Position numbers and translations under genes: made by a program. Shown here piece by piece: positions 13,101 to 26,129 of a stretch of 64,000 bases of DNA. Below the pieces are notes generated by a model. That model had not been told where the DNA came from, made no database searches, and worked only from the letters and a program-made list of their open reading frames with translations. Positions within the stretch are counted from its first letter, which is position 1; each line of letters starts with the position of its first letter. Where the stretch lies: contig NC_051095.1 of the NCBI RefSeq assembly GCF_901709675.1, positions 3,471,956 to 3,535,955 of the forward strand, written 5' to 3'. Source of the DNA: Syngnathus acus (lineage: Eukaryota; Chordata; Actinopteri; Syngnathiformes; Syngnathidae).

Positions 13101-16100
13101 CGGGGCTCGCGGCACTCTCAGCCGCAGCGTCTCGGCGCCTCGGCCGCCTCCTCCAGCGACAGCAACGGGCCCGCCATGGATGACGGCGCGGTCGTGTTGC
13201 GCAAGCCTGTGAGTTTCAAGACTTGGGCGTCAACTGACGATTTTGTCGTATTCCCAACGAGCTAATTGTGGTCGTTGTGCATTTGGTTGTTCTAGATGAC
13301 CTTTCAGCAGATCTGCAAAGACGTTCACATGGTCAAGACAAACGGGCAGCAGGTTTTCATCGAGTCTCGAAACAGGCCGGCCCCTCGAGCAAATCGCAGC
13401 ACAGGTGATGTTCAAAAAATATGAAAAATAGGATCTGTTAGATTTTCTCCCAGTTCCTTTAATGCTCGCTATGCTAATAATAATTAGCAGGAGTCTACCT
13501 TCTCAGTTGAACTATTTAATATATGCCAGAAAGGTCCATACACAGCAGTGGAGCCTTCTCTGCGAGTTTGCGGAAGAAGGTCTAACCCCCCCACCTCCAA
13601 GGTCCCGACTCTTATACCACTTTGCCTAGCCTATTTGATAACGTGCGACCTTGCGGTCTTAACTTCGATCAACTCCTTCGTATGGTGCATGTGTCATAGA
13701 GAAGGGAAAGCCAGTGAAAGCAGAAGATAGCATAGCTCAAGCTACCTAGCTACTCACATGTGCTAAAGAGGCCTATTTTGAATTTGTGCTTTTGTCTACT
13801 TTAGTTGCCACGAGCAGGCCGAGAGCCATCAACAGTGAACCCGTTCGAGGTCTCATCGCTGACATGACCGAACCACTGAAAGATTTCCTGCCTGCTTCGC
13901 TGGTACAGAAAGAGTCCCCACCGGGATATTCCTACCAACAGATCAACTGTCTCGACAGTATCATCAGGTAAGAATGGCTCTTGCGAGCATTTTCGGCCCC
14001 GTTATTTGACTTGCAGTACCTACTGACCTCTTTGACCACGTCCTCCAGGTACCTGGAGAGCTGTAACATTCCTAATACGGTCAAAAGGAAGTGCGGCTCC
14101 TATTCGGGCACATCAGCTTCCGATGAAGACAAGCAGCAGGACGCCGGCGGGAACGTCAAAGGTGGGTGTTGATTTCATTCCTTCCGCCGCCTGTTCATCT
14201 GTGCAACGTATCATATTTGTCACTCGCTCCCTCCAGGTGCGTCGGTCGGCCGGGTCGGCAAACCCCCTCCGCTGCCCCCGCTGACGTTAGCCATGAAGGC
14301 GGAGAGCGTGGCCTCCGTCACGTCCCAGTGTAGCTTCAGTAGCACCATCGTGCACGTGGGAGATAAGAAGCCGCCGGAATCAGGTTGGAAAAGTCACAGA
14401 TTATTTTTCAAAAGATACCCAGCCGAGCGTCACGTTTGTAAACATTAGTTCCTGTTTGTCCGACAGACATTGTGATGGAGGAGGCCCCGAGCACTCCAAC
14501 ACTCACGCCTCCTAACCTCTCGAGTGGGCCAGCTACCATCTCCATTCCTCCTCCTCCTCCTCCCCCTCCTCCCCCAATGGCTATGCCCCCTCAAGCTGCA
14601 CCGCCAACTCAGCCGGAGAGGGACAGCCGGCCCGCCGGGGGCGGCCGTCTGGGTCTGACAAAAGAGGTGCTGTCGGCGCACACGCAGCAGGAGGAGCAGG
14701 CCTTCCTCGACCGATTCAAAGACCTCAGCAAGCTCCGCATTTTCGATCAGACCACATCTTCGACCGTGCGCTGCCAAGCGCCCGCCGCCAACCCTCTGGC
14801 GCGAGGTACGTTCTTAACTTTCAGGGCGGGCTGGATTTAAACTTAACTGATCCTCTTCATGATGTGTCTCTTAGGAGTGCGTTGTTCTCGGGACTACCCG
14901 GCCGCGGGAGGCGGCTCCAGTCACAGACGTGGCCGTGGCGGAAAGAGGCCCAGGCACCAGGAGTCATCTGAGCAGCAAAGCTCTCTGGGGCTCACGGGGA
15001 TGCACCAAGATCCCAGAAGCAGAGCGGCAGCCGGGCCCCTCAACATCGGAGCCCCCGCAAACTCCTCCTCCTGGCCGTCTGTTTGCTCTCAGCCCAGTAT
15101 TCCCGCTGCTCCGTTTGCACCCGGCATGGTTCCGATCTACCCGGCCTACCCGCCGTTCTCTCAGCCCTTAACCGCACCAGATGCGTCACGTTTCCCCCCT
15201 GCCCAGATGGTGCCCCCCATGATGGCCTTGGTTCTTCCCAACTACATGTTCCCCCAAATGGGGGTACCCATTTCTCAGCAAGGCGCCCCGCCCTTGCAGT
15301 TTTTCAATCAAAACTATAACTACCCCAGCATCGCTCAAGCCCCGGTTCCGGCCCCCGCAGCAGTTTGCAACCTCGTGTCCGTACCTGGCACGGGTGCGGC
15401 GTCTCGTAGCAGCACTCCCCAGTCCTACACGCAGATCCCCGCCGATCACGAGAGTGCCCACTCCCCCCTCTTCCAGTCCCGATGCTCCTCCCCCCTCAAT
15501 TTGCTGCAGCTGGAGGAGTCAACAAGCAACCGGTTAGAGGCCGCCACCGTACTGGCGGCTTCTCAGCAAACCACGCCCACCGTGCAGGGTGGCACGGGCG
15601 GTGTGCAGAGCTCAGCCAATCAGAGGAGCTCAGATGACAACACCAAGGAGAATCATAACGTAAGTACAGTGCTTTTTGTTTTTTTTGGGTGTCTGTCGTT
15701 GAAATATGCGGTTGATAGCGATGATATGAGATATCATTACAACCCTGGAACATGTTCCTCATCATGAATGTTCATGTTTGTTTACCTCATAGGGGGAAGC
15801 CAATGAATCCAACAACGACGCCATGTCGACTTCCAGCGATTTGCTGGATCTGCTATTGCAGGAAGACTCGCGTTCTGGAACAGGATCCGCCGCCTCTAGA
15901 TCCGGATCATCAGGCACCAGGTCCTCGGGTTCTGGCTCCGGCTCCAACGGATGCTGCTCCTCCGGCACCAGTGGCACCAGTTAGTAGAGAATCATTACTA
16001 ATGCTGAATTATCATTAGAGTACAGTCACGTTATTTTACCTGATGAAAAAAAATGTTGACGCCACATTGACATTTCCTTCTCGGTGTCCATCCAGGTAGC

Positions 16101-17078
16101 AGCCAGGGCAGCCACACCAGCAAATATTTTGGCAGCATCGACTCGTTAGAGAACGACCACTCCCGCAAGCAGCCAGCAGGGGGCGGTGACGGTGGCGAGG
16201 AACAGTTCATCAAATGTGTCCTGCAGGACCCCATTTGGCTGTTGATGGCCAACAAAGACGACAAGGTCATGATGACCTACCAGCTGCCCATCAGGTAAGA
16301 GCATCAGGCAAAAGGATCGCTTTGGCCGCGTGATGGCGTGTGACTTACGGTTATCTCGCGCCATTGTATAACAGGGACATGGACGCGGTGCTGCGAGAGG
16401 ATCGCGAAGCGCTGAGGGGCATGCAGAAACACCAGCCCCGTTTCACGGAAGATCAGAAGAGGGAATTGAGTCAGGTGCACCCGTGGGTGCGCACAGGACG
16501 CCTCCCCAGAGCCATCAACATCTCCGTAAGTACAGTATACTAACTCAAACCGAACTTGAAGTCGGTAGGATATACGCAACACTTTCAACTAACCCTAACC
16601 CGACACCCACGTCACTCACCATGCCAAGCCCCGCCTTTTAAAGCCACACACTCAAAGTCATAGTTATTAAAACGTGAGGATGCATTAACCATGGAATGAC
16701 TTCACTTCAACTTACTTGAAATTAAATGGTGACGCAAAGTTGGAGACAGGCGCATATAACCCAGACGCGTTTCTTTGCTCCTCTCAGGGCTGCTCCGGCT
16801 GCAAGTCCCCGACATTGGTCCCCCACGCCACCCCCTTCGACGTGGAGATCCACGAGATGGAGCTCTGCAGCGTGCTTAAGACGCAAAAGGAGGTCAAGAA
16901 AAACTCGTCAGAGGCAACCGAGGAGAAGGAGGACCACGACGAGGAAGATGAGGGGGACGAGGAGGAAGGCAAAACACAAGAAAGCTGCCAAGCGCTGACC
17001 GCAGATAAACACAGAGCGACGCCGGAGGGGGCGGAAGAGGACAACGCTCTGCCGCCACAGTCTGACATGAGTCACTAA
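10200..17078 (+). CDS. per1: Period circadian protein homolog 1
   Basis: PER1 is the clock repressor that binds cryptochromes and blocks CLOCK:BMAL1. There are nineteen coding exons: 10200-10555, 10639-10892, 11300-11421, 11487-11688, 11770-11964, 12347-12425, 12531-12637, 12711-12864, 12941-13208, 13296-13404, 13805-13967, 14049-14161, 14237-14383, 14467-14805, 14875-15659, 15793-15979, 16096-16294, 16375-16525, 16788-17078. Phases join throughout, giving 1,406 aa. In order: a Ser-rich N-terminus; a conserved helix near 165-200 ([15 protein letters not shown]); PAS-A about 235-375; PAS-B/PAC about 400-500; the CK1 phosphoswitch near 725-740 ([19 protein letters not shown]); a Pro run; a basic NLS ([12 protein letters not shown]) near 890; the [13 protein letters not shown] block; and the CRY-binding end ([17 protein letters not shown]). 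The [13 protein letters not shown] block and the acidic tail point to PER1 over PER2 or PER3. Whether it is per1a or per1b is not resolved. Confidence 0.95.
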
Positions 17079-17447
17079 GTCAGCGGCCAAAGATGGCACA
17101 ACTTTTTAGAACTTTTTAATGTGCGCTTTCCTGAAGCACACATACAATGACATCATCATGAGACGTTGGAGCACTCAGGGTTTCAGACTCGCCGTCTCAA
17201 CTAAATCCCGACTGACATTTACGTTGACGTGTGAGACCTTCTGGAATCCACACGATGCGCCTTCCTCTTTCGTGGGTCATATTTATTGAAGTAGGAAGAC
17301 GAGTCACAAAAAAAAAAAAGCACCTGTCATGTATGATAGATGTGCTTCACTGACATTCTGTGTGATGTTCACCTCTGTGACCTCCAGCTACGAATGTTGC
17401 GGGATCCGGCTTCTCTATTGCTCCTAATCACGTTGTCGGCTTGTGTA

Positions 17448-17453
17448 AATAAA
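17448..17453 (+). terminator. per1 polyadenylation signal
   Basis: AATAAA lies 370 bp after the per1 stop and would give a short 3' UTR. A second AATAAA at 17788-17793 could be an alternative. Confidence 0.6.
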
Positions 17454-18185
17454 AAGGACGCTAAATGTACAGTACAGTGAAAGACGGGCTGACTTTATTT
17501 TGTTAAAATGTGTATATTTTTATATGTTCACCCACTGAGAATTGAGAGCGGACGACGGACCCGAGCTTGTGCCATGTATAAAAAGTTTATTAAAGAGGGC
17601 CTTGCTCGGGGGTGCAGTAAAGAGAGACAGCACGAGTGTGGTGAAGTCCTAAAAAACAAAATCCCATTTACATATTCCCTTTTGTCCCTCTCTGTGACGC
17701 TATTGTGGTCAAGTGATACTCTGCTTCATGGCGTCGCTGCTGTCAATTGCTTTCAAATTTGGGTGAAATCCTTTGTACAAAAAAGACAATAAAACAACTT
17801 CAAATGTAATACTGTGTTTCCCCTGTTTTTTCCATTTCTGGTAAAATTATCTGCATGTTTTGGCACGGACACAAGGAAGTGTCCGGCGCAAGCTAGCTAT
17901 TCAGCGGTGGTTTCTCGCCACAGCTTAAAAAAGACAAAAGGAATGGCCGTGTTTGGACTAAGTAAACGGACCAAATCCACAGTTTGTGTGGATTTCTTTT
18001 ACAATCGAAACAACACAATACAGGAAAGCTGTGAGCTAACAAATTTAGCCCAATTTCCTTTAAAACAGACTTTGTAGCCCCTTCAAGACATGTGGCTCAA
18101 TTGCAGTGCTAGCAAATGAAAGGCTTGAATGTGGAGCACTGTCGTGGAGTAATAAACACACACACCCAACAGTGGCACTCTGTCC

Positions 18186-18222
<37 letters not shown>

Positions 18223-18374
18223 CTGAAGAAAAAACATATGCAACATCGCTGTACATGAATGAACCTCCAATCATGACTTCCTCCTTTCCTCTCCACCCTC
18301 TACCCCGCTTGTCCCTCCTTCCTGCTCCTCGCCGCTACCACCGTCGCCTCTCTAAATCTCAGAGGGCAAGCTAG
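17454..18374. other. per1-pcolce intergenic DNA with an (AC)n run
   Basis: I see no coding exon. A perfect (AC)n microsatellite occupies 18187-18220. A pyrimidine-rich stretch at 18275-18355 precedes the pcolce start codon and may be its promoter or leader. Confidence 0.6.
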
Positions 18375-21300
18375 ATGGAGGTCGGCGTGTGGATGGTGTG
18401 TGTGCTTTTCACGTTGGCGCTAGGATGGACGGAAGCGCAAAGTCAGACCAACTACACCAGGTGAGTTGTTGTCCTGGTTTCTAAACTGGAGAGAGTTGAG
18501 AATGTTGTTTTTGCCACATTTGTATATGTGGCAGCCTGGCTTTCAAACACACTAGTGTGCAGGTCAACAGTTATACGTGTGTGTGTGCGCGCCCCAGAAA
18601 TTGCAGGCTGCAGCTTAGAGACGATGTGGTTGACTTGTCAGAAATGCAATCCACGTGTGATGCTTTTCCCACATTGCACTTTTGCAATCTATGTTAGGTT
18701 TTCGTAATAATTTATTTCAAAAAAACAACGTGTCAAAATGTCTTTAGTAATATTTAAGAATTAAAGCTTAGCTTCAGTAACTGGTGGATTTTTTTTCTCT
18801 CCCTGAAACATCACTGTTATAAATGACAAAAATCCATATTGCGCAAGCATTTATAGGTCAAATTTAAAAAATAAATAAACAATGAAAATAAATTAAAAAA
18901 ACTAATAAAAATAAATAAGAAAACCTAATAAAAATAAATAAAAAACCTGAAAAAGTAAAGGCATTTTTTTTAAAATCAGTGGTCAAAAATATATCTAAAC
19001 CATCTTGAATCAAAATTTTTTGTTGACCAGTGTTTTTTGTTTTTAATCCAGATTGAACCACAACCATAACAAAGTAATTGTACCGAAGCCTAAGAAATAC
19101 AAAACATAAACAAATAATTCGTAAAGGTCAAAAGCTCAGGTCAGATATGAAGTAAAGTCACCCCCTGCTGGACTTTGTATATGAAGCACCTGGAATATTG
19201 TCTTCTACACTGGGTTCCAAATGCCTGTGGCATGTAAGGGAGGGACACCACCGGCTAAATGTGGCTTTACTGTACAGCAGCACACACAAAACTGAACAAA
19301 AACAAAACCGAGAATCTTTCAGAGTCTGAATTTGAGTTGCTCGATTAATGAATCCCTCATAACCGTCAACTGACGGTCTTCCCAAAGTAGTAGCGATGAT
19401 CGGCTGCGAAAACAGACACGCACTGTGCCGCTGTGGTTTGCAAGCCCGTACGAAAACGTTAGCAGGCGCCGCGCCTCATTAAACTTGGCATTTGAAGTCG
19501 CCCTGCGTTTGATGGTGGCCTCGTATATGCTTCTCTACCTTCCATCAGGCCCGTCTTCAAGTGCGGCGGGCATCTGGTCGTCGATTCGGGAATCGTGGCC
19601 AGCGAAGGCTTCCCCAGTCCTTACAAAGCTAACAGTAAATGCACCTGGTACATCACCGTGAGTCACACGTCTTTCTTCGCTAACGGATATTAGCAAGCAT
19701 TCAGGAACAGACGTCATATTATTCTTAATTTCCTTCAAGGTTCCAGAAGGTCACGTGGTCATGCTGTCCTTCCGCCTATTCGACATGGAGGCCGAGCCCA
19801 CATGTCGCTACGACTACTTGGACGTCTACAACGGCCACACGCGCTTGGTACAGAAACTGGGCCGCTTCTGCGGGACTTTCCGGCCCGGAGCGCTCATTTC
19901 CACCTCCAACACCATGATGCTGGATATGGTGTCGGACGAAGCCACGGGAGGGAGGGGCTTTCTGGCCTACTTCCGGGCGGGGAAGCCACATGTGGAAGGT
20001 GTGGTGGCATTTTTGTGGCGCTTATAAATATATTTAGATGACTATATGGGCAAATCTTGGTGTGGTTTCGCCCCGTTGCTTCCACAGAGAATCAATTCTG
20101 CGGCGGGCGGTTGACCAAAGCCCAGGGATCCATCCAGACGCCCAACTGGCCCAACTCCAACTACCCAGCGGGCATCAGCTGCTCCTGGTACATCTCGGTC
20201 GAGCCGAGCAACGTGAGCAGACTTGCGAATTCAATTCTTTTACATTCATTTGTTTAGATAAAAAAAAAACTGACTCAACTAAAGATTCAAGTTAGCTTTA
20301 GATAGCTCCTTATATAAGTTTCCAAAATCTTGGTAACTGCGGTTCTTTGGAGCAGGAAGAGGCAGGAACATACCTGCAAAAGAAGGCTCCGTCTCCAGTA
20401 GCAGTTCTCGCTCCAATGAAAGAGTTCCTTATGAGCGCACTTGTGCGTGCCAATAGATTGAAGAATTAGGAAACCGGGCCGAGAGCGGGGGTAAATGGCA
20501 TCCTCTGTATTGCGGAGGTGGGATTCAGGAAACACGCCTCGGCTGCCCGCTTATTATTTATTTCATGTCACAGTTTGTGTTGGCCTGTCGCCGCTTCTTC
20601 GCCAGGTGATCGAGCTGAAGTTTGAGAAGCTGGACCTGGAACCGGACACGTACTGTCGCTATGACTACGTGGCTCTGTTCAACGGGGGAGAGAGAGACGA
20701 TTCCAGGAGAATTGGCAAGTTCTGTGGCGACAAGGTACCGGGGTGAGTCTGAGTTAAAATGATTTAGCCGGGAGATCTTGCGGTAGCTGTCGACCTGACG
20801 GCATGTCTTCCGTAGGGGTATCGTGACCAATGGGAATCAGCTCCTTGTCCAGTTTGTCTCCGACCTGAGCGTGACCTCAGATGGCTTCATGGCCTACTAT
20901 AACAGCGTGCCCCGGGGTTCTCGGAGTCCCACCGCCGGGGGAGACTTTATCCATCGATCCGAGATCCCCACCACAACGCGGCAACCGTCCGTAAAGCCAA
21001 AGAAGCCCGTCAAAGCGACGGCCAAACCCGTCAAACCCACAACTAAACCCGTCAAAACCACACCCAAACCTAAACCTAAAGCCACCCCGAAACCCGCCAA
21101 AAAACCAGCCGTGAAGATCCCGATAAAGCCTCCGGCGCGTAAACCGACGGCCAAACCCAAAACAGCTAAACCCACCCCCAAAGCGCCAGTGAAAAAGCCA
21201 CCACCCAAACCCAAAACAAAGCCTTCATCCAAACCCAAAGTCGTTAAAGTCGACAAACCGACACGCAAGCCCGCACCAAAGACCAAACCCACTCCCAAAG

Positions 21301-22252
21301 CAGCAATCAAACCAGTGAAACCCACCCCTAAAACTAAACCCATCGTCAAACCTACGCCCAAACCTAAAGTGATGCCCAAGCCTAAAGTGATGCCCAAACC
21401 TAAAGTGACGCCAAAACCCGGAGTGAGCAAGGTGGTTCCAAAGAAGCCGGCAGTAAACAAGAAACGTGAGTCGCCCTATCGTCTCCTTCGACTCGTTTAT
21501 TGACCATTGCTTTATTTTCGTGTATCTGTGCCGTAGCTTTGCCACTGAACCCTGTGTGCACCCAAGCCTGCAAGAAAACAGGAACTCTCCTGACCAGCTT
21601 CTGCCCCAACGACTTCGGTAAGACAAACCCGGCCCCTTCCAGGCTTGGTCGCTTCTACCCTAATACACACTACGCCCTTTCCCCTTCTAGTGGTTACAGG
21701 AAAAATTACAGATGTGATCGCTGGTCCGAGAGGTTCCGCCACGGTGGAAGTGTCTGTCATCAAAACCTATAAGGCAGGAAAACTGAAGATCAACAAAGCA
21801 AGACCGGCCGTCACTGTCAAACTCATCTCGACGTGCAAGAGATGTCCGGGCCTGAACAAAGGTATGACCAAAAGACGGTTGAACGGCGAAGAAGCCTTCC
21901 AGATAAGAAGGATTTTATTCCTTGCAAGAAATGTCAGAACATGAGATTGATTCGATTTCGTCAATCTGGGCGATCTTCGCTAACTGCTCACACAACCCGC
22001 AATGTCAATTTCATCAGTCCACGCTGCTTTTGGTCAATCTTGAACAACAAATAAAATCTGTTCTCTCTTGCCTTTCGTGGAGAAACAATTTCAATGATTT
22101 TTCTTTCATGTTTGTCCCCAGGCCAAAAGTACGTGCTGATGGGAAAAGTAGATCCCCAGGGAAAAGGACTCCTGACCCCGTCCAGCTTCACCCTCTTCTA
22201 CAGGCCGGTGCACGACAAAGCTCTCGCCCTCCTGGCGGCCAAAGGCTGCTGA
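18375..22252 (+). CDS. pcolce: Procollagen C-endopeptidase enhancer (CUB-CUB-linker-NTR)
   Basis: This is a secreted glycoprotein that binds fibrillar procollagen C-propeptides and boosts their cleavage by BMP1/tolloid proteases. Exons are 18375-18460, 19549-19657, 19740-19998, 20088-20212, 20606-20742, 20816-21465, 21537-21617, 21691-21861 and 22122-22252, with consistent phases (582 aa). A hydrophobic signal peptide ([12 protein letters not shown]) leads. CUB1 is about 34-150 with the [11 protein letters not shown] calcium-site motif, and CUB2 about 155-285 with [12 protein letters not shown] very basic Lys/Pro/Thr linker runs about 297-455, and the Cys-containing NTR domain about 456-582. 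The family is usually near 450 aa; the excess is the linker. The last exon sits just inside a segmental duplication and has a second copy at 27469. pcolcea versus pcolceb is not decided. Confidence 0.93.
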
Positions 22253-23201
22253 CGTCTGACATCACAACCAAGTCAGCCAATCAGGGGGGAGAGGGGCGGG
22301 GCACCACAAACAAATATATTGTAATACCCACTAAGATTCCTACTGCTCTACAATAGCAGTATAATGTTATGTAATTTATGTTTTAAAAAAAAAAAAGGGT
22401 GTGATGCTGTTGTCCGGGTCAAAGGGGCAATTAAGTGCTTAATTTTGATTTGAGCAAATTCCTCCATGAAGCAACATGCAAGACGGCTTGCACAGAAAAA
22501 ATTCCGGAATTATTTCCTGTACACGGTCAATTCACCATTCAGTGCGTCTTTTATTTAACAATAACATGGTGACATAACCTCAGATGTCATACTTGAAGAT
22601 TGTCATCGTTAAAATGCTAATTAAATTGTCCTCGTTTAAAGCTGTACAAGACTTCCTGATTTAACATGTAAACAATCAACAACCTCACAGGCTTGTTTCG
22701 CTTGGACAGACTTTGCAGCAATGTGACAAGAAGAAGAAGCCTAGTTTGAAGAAAAAAAAAAAAAAAAACATGGCAGCTATCTCACAAATGTAAACGACAC
22801 CAAAGAAATGACATTTTGCAAATTTAACGAAACGAGCCCAATTTGGATGTGTTTTGTTGCTAGCAGTTTAAACATTATTAGCTAAAGTCGCTGTAATTTC
22901 AAATAAAAAATGGACAGTTTCTTAACAAACCTGAATGATTTAAAAAAAGAAAAAAAATTAGCTCCATATATAAAAACACTGTCAATCAAATGTTTGACCT
23001 GTTACTTCATTTTAGCAACTACTACTTGACATTGCAGCCAAATGTTCCTTATTCAGAAAAAAATAGAATCAAAATTTAAAATTATGAGTGGTGTCATCTG
23101 TTCATACCGCCAACAATGTCATGATACTGTCAAGGCTCAGCGGCCTCGGCGGCAGGCCGCTCGTGCGCCGCTACACGGTCGGGCGAAACCTCAGCGGACT
23201 T
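22253..23201. other. Convergent 3' regions of pcolce and TMEM272-like A
   Basis: No coding exon is seen. A minus-strand AATAAA (TTTATT on plus, 22550-22555) is a plausible poly(A) signal for TMEM272-like A. The matching stretch in the right unit is 27600-28477, with the same signal. No consensus plus-strand signal for pcolce is obvious near its stop. Confidence 0.5.
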
Positions 23202-24151
23202 CTAGATGTAATCATCGGGGTCGGCCTGGCCGAACAAATATATGCACACCAGCGCGAGCAAGCCGAGTGCCACGATGACACCCACCAGGATGTAGAATAG
23301 CGTCATAGTCCAGAAGGCGAACTGGTAGAGTCTTTTGTCGCAGTAGGGCTCAGGCATTGTGATGTTCTTGTGGTAGTTGGGCTTGTATATGGAGTAGATC
23401 CACACGTTACCTAGAAGAAGGAATATGCAAAGTCGACAATTTTTCGTAATCCGTGCATTTTTTCCCCCCTTAATATTGCAATTTAATATGATTCTTTTTT
23501 TCAAGGAGTATTTTTTTAACTGCCAGTTAAAATAGATATTTGACGTCTATAGTCGTCAATGGGAGTGAATGAGTTAACAAATCTGTATTACAATAAATAT
23601 CGGATTTATTAGGTACTAACGGGAAAGTCTCAAAGTAGCAAGCACCGTTTTGCCTCCAAGTGCTAAAAAGTTCCGCTACTCACCGGCGATGAACCAGGCG
23701 ACGAGGAACACGGCCAACAGAACGTTCCAACCCAGGCTGAGTCGGTAGAGCGGGTTCGGAGGGCCGTCTTTGGGCTGCCGGGTGCAGGGCAGGTAAACCG
23801 ATATCACCAGCAGCATGAAGAAGAAGCCCATCACAATCAGGTAAACGGGAATGTAGCGTTGGCGGGGGCAGTCGTCCAGGTGCTCTGCCCCTGATGTCAC
23901 CGAGTTATGTCACACTTACCGACTTGTACAGTTAACTTGAAAGTTAGTACCAGTGTCACTTACCCACTGCGATCATAGCAATCGGGATGATGCACAAGAG
24001 CACCTTTAGAAGCACTGAGGGGAGCATAAAGGAGAACATCAGGATTGTCTCCTTCCTCAAGTTAGTCGCTTTTAAGGAGTCTCTCACCTAACACGGCTGT
24101 TGACGGTTTTGGAATTTTACCGATGACGTGCATGAGGACACTGTCGGACAT
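23202..24151 (-). CDS. TMEM272-like four-pass membrane protein, copy A (truncated tail)
   Basis: The gene encodes a small integral membrane protein of unknown function, with four hydrophobic segments and a CPRQRYIPVYLIVMG block that I recognise from the TMEM272 family. Minus-strand coding exons are 24121-24151, 23964-24014, 23684-23890 and 23202-23410; phases join to 165 aa. Compared with copy B (28478-29514), the first exons are near-identical, but the codon after DPDDYI is TAG where B has TGG. Copy A therefore loses the 26-residue cytoplasmic tail, although the tail-coding DNA is still present downstream. The third and fourth segments (AVFLVAWFIA, LVGVIVALGLLALV) are intact. It sits tail-to-tail with pcolce. 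The family name is fairly confident; the function is not known to me. Confidence 0.78.
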
Positions 24152-24806
24152 GATGACGGTCGGAGCTAAAGGTGAGGAGAAGAATTGGGAATTCAATCCA
24201 ATTTCTCATCGTCGGTCTTCATTTCCTGCCGTTTCTCATCACTGTGTTTACTTGGGAAAACCTGACCTGTGCAGTGACGCAACACAAACCGCATCTCCAG
24301 AAACCAGCCCGTCTTTGTGTTTTATTAACATTGTCTTGAAATATGCCAGCTATTTAGTTCGTTTTTAAATGTTCAAGCCATTATCGCAGTTGCGTGAAGT
24401 AAGTCGCCATACAAGTCAGAGATATACCGAACATGGAAGCAGTCGGACCACATTCCCAGCCGAGCCAGTTTGACCAAAAGTACAGGTACACAACGTTCAC
24501 CTGGCAAAGTGTCATCCACAAGTGGATTGTTGGAGCATGTTTGTACACACACTACATTCACACTTGAGCAAGTAGCTATTGCAACAACAATAACATTTTT
24601 GTGCTGTTTGATAAAGACATTGAAGGAAGTTTTTTTTTTGGGGGGGGGTTGTGAGCAACGTAAAAACAATGCATAACTTATCAGGAGCAAAACAACACAA
24701 CCAAAAGTTTTAGCACCACACCCCACTTTGACACAAACGCATGTAACATACAACAAGCGCCATTTTTACATCCTACGTGTTCACGCAAGTTGCTCTTTCC
24801 TCTTAC

Positions 24807-24926
24807 CCGAACCGGCGCGGACGACCTCCTGCAGGGTTAAGCGTGGGAAATTCTCCGCTTCCTTGAATCACTGCCACACCGTGTGCATGCGGCAAAGTTG
24901 TGGTTGGACCTCAGCTGATGACGTCA
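24807..24926 (-). promoter_or_regulatory. Putative first exon and CRE promoter of TMEM272-like A
   Basis: On the minus strand a good splice donor (GGTTCGG|GTAAGAGG, donor at 24806) follows a GC-rich, stop-filled stretch that could be a 5' UTR exon. Just upstream is a perfect palindromic CRE, TGACGTCA (24919-24926). A matching acceptor (CACCTTTAG) lies before the coding exon. The right unit preserves the same arrangement. Confidence 0.45.
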
Positions 24927-26129
24927 GAGAGGGAGGTTCGTCCCGCTGTCAGGTGAGCTAAGAATTTGTTTTATAAGTTTTATTTGTTGTATTGTTTTTT
25001 TAAATAGCCTAACACACAAAAAAATAACAAGGAAAATACTTTTAATCTTTAAAGTCATCTAATAATGCAGGCATTCACGATAGTACACTGTAAAATAAAA
25101 TGGCATGTATTTAACGGTAATAAAAAATGTATTGAGCGAGAAAAGAAATGTCTTTGAGAAATAAGTTAGACATCAAATATCCAGTCGGATTTCCCCCACA
25201 ATTTTGTTAGAGGTGAAGGAAAAGACAGTGTAAATAAATAATGTGTAAATTGAAAATAACAGTTGAGTAAGTGGGGTGTACCTTTTCATTAGACAACTGT
25301 GATGAAATGAGAATGCTGGCAACAAAAGTGAGCACACCCCAAAATGAAAATATTTCAATAAAGACTAATTAGCCACTTGTGTCTCTGGCGGTATCATTTC
25401 CCATGACAAAAATTCTTAGATGGAGTCGCTTGTTCTATCAAATGACAGGAACATAGAAACACACTCGATGAAGAAACAATAATATTCACACATCTGAGAA
25501 ATGACATGAAAAGAAAACAAAACTTTGCAAATGTACAGCACTTGCAAGCATTTGGCATCGTCCCTATTTTGGTAGATTCAAATAAAAATGCTCCAGGGGA
25601 TGGCGCGATTCTTGTTACCGCGCCAACCGGACGAGCCGGCGAGGCGGCTACAAGTCCGTCAGGCAGACGCTCGATGACGTCTCCACATAGACGCGGCCTC
25701 CTGAACCCGAACGGCCTCCTCGTAGCTCCATCGCGTGGTCCCGACTCTGGTCGGTCGGCGTCGTGTGGAGTCGGGCGTGGCCCAAAATGGAGTCCCACAG
25801 GAGGCCTCTGCTCCAAATCTGCACACAACACACTGCCATTCAAATAAACCCACCCGAGGCAAATGTTTATTCTAACTGGAAGACGGCAAACCTCGAATGA
25901 GATGTGTGCGTCGGGGTATCTCCTGTAAAAGATGGCTCTCAGGTGGAATTCTGGATTTCCTTTGGCTTTAAACACCTGAGAGCGAACGGTGGCGCTCTCA
26001 CAACAAATGATGGCGTAAACATCGGGAGCTGTTGATCAAAGCGCCACATTTACGAGAGACGGGTATCGCTTCGCCCAAAATTTGTCACAAGTTGTTCCCT
26101 TTTTGTGCTAACATTAAGCTAGCATAGAA

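Noticed and set aside
20897-21460. Antisense 187-codon Gly/Leu-rich hydrophobic frame
   Set aside because: It is the reverse complement of the Lys-Pro repeat linker of pcolce; the repeat keeps the antisense frame open.
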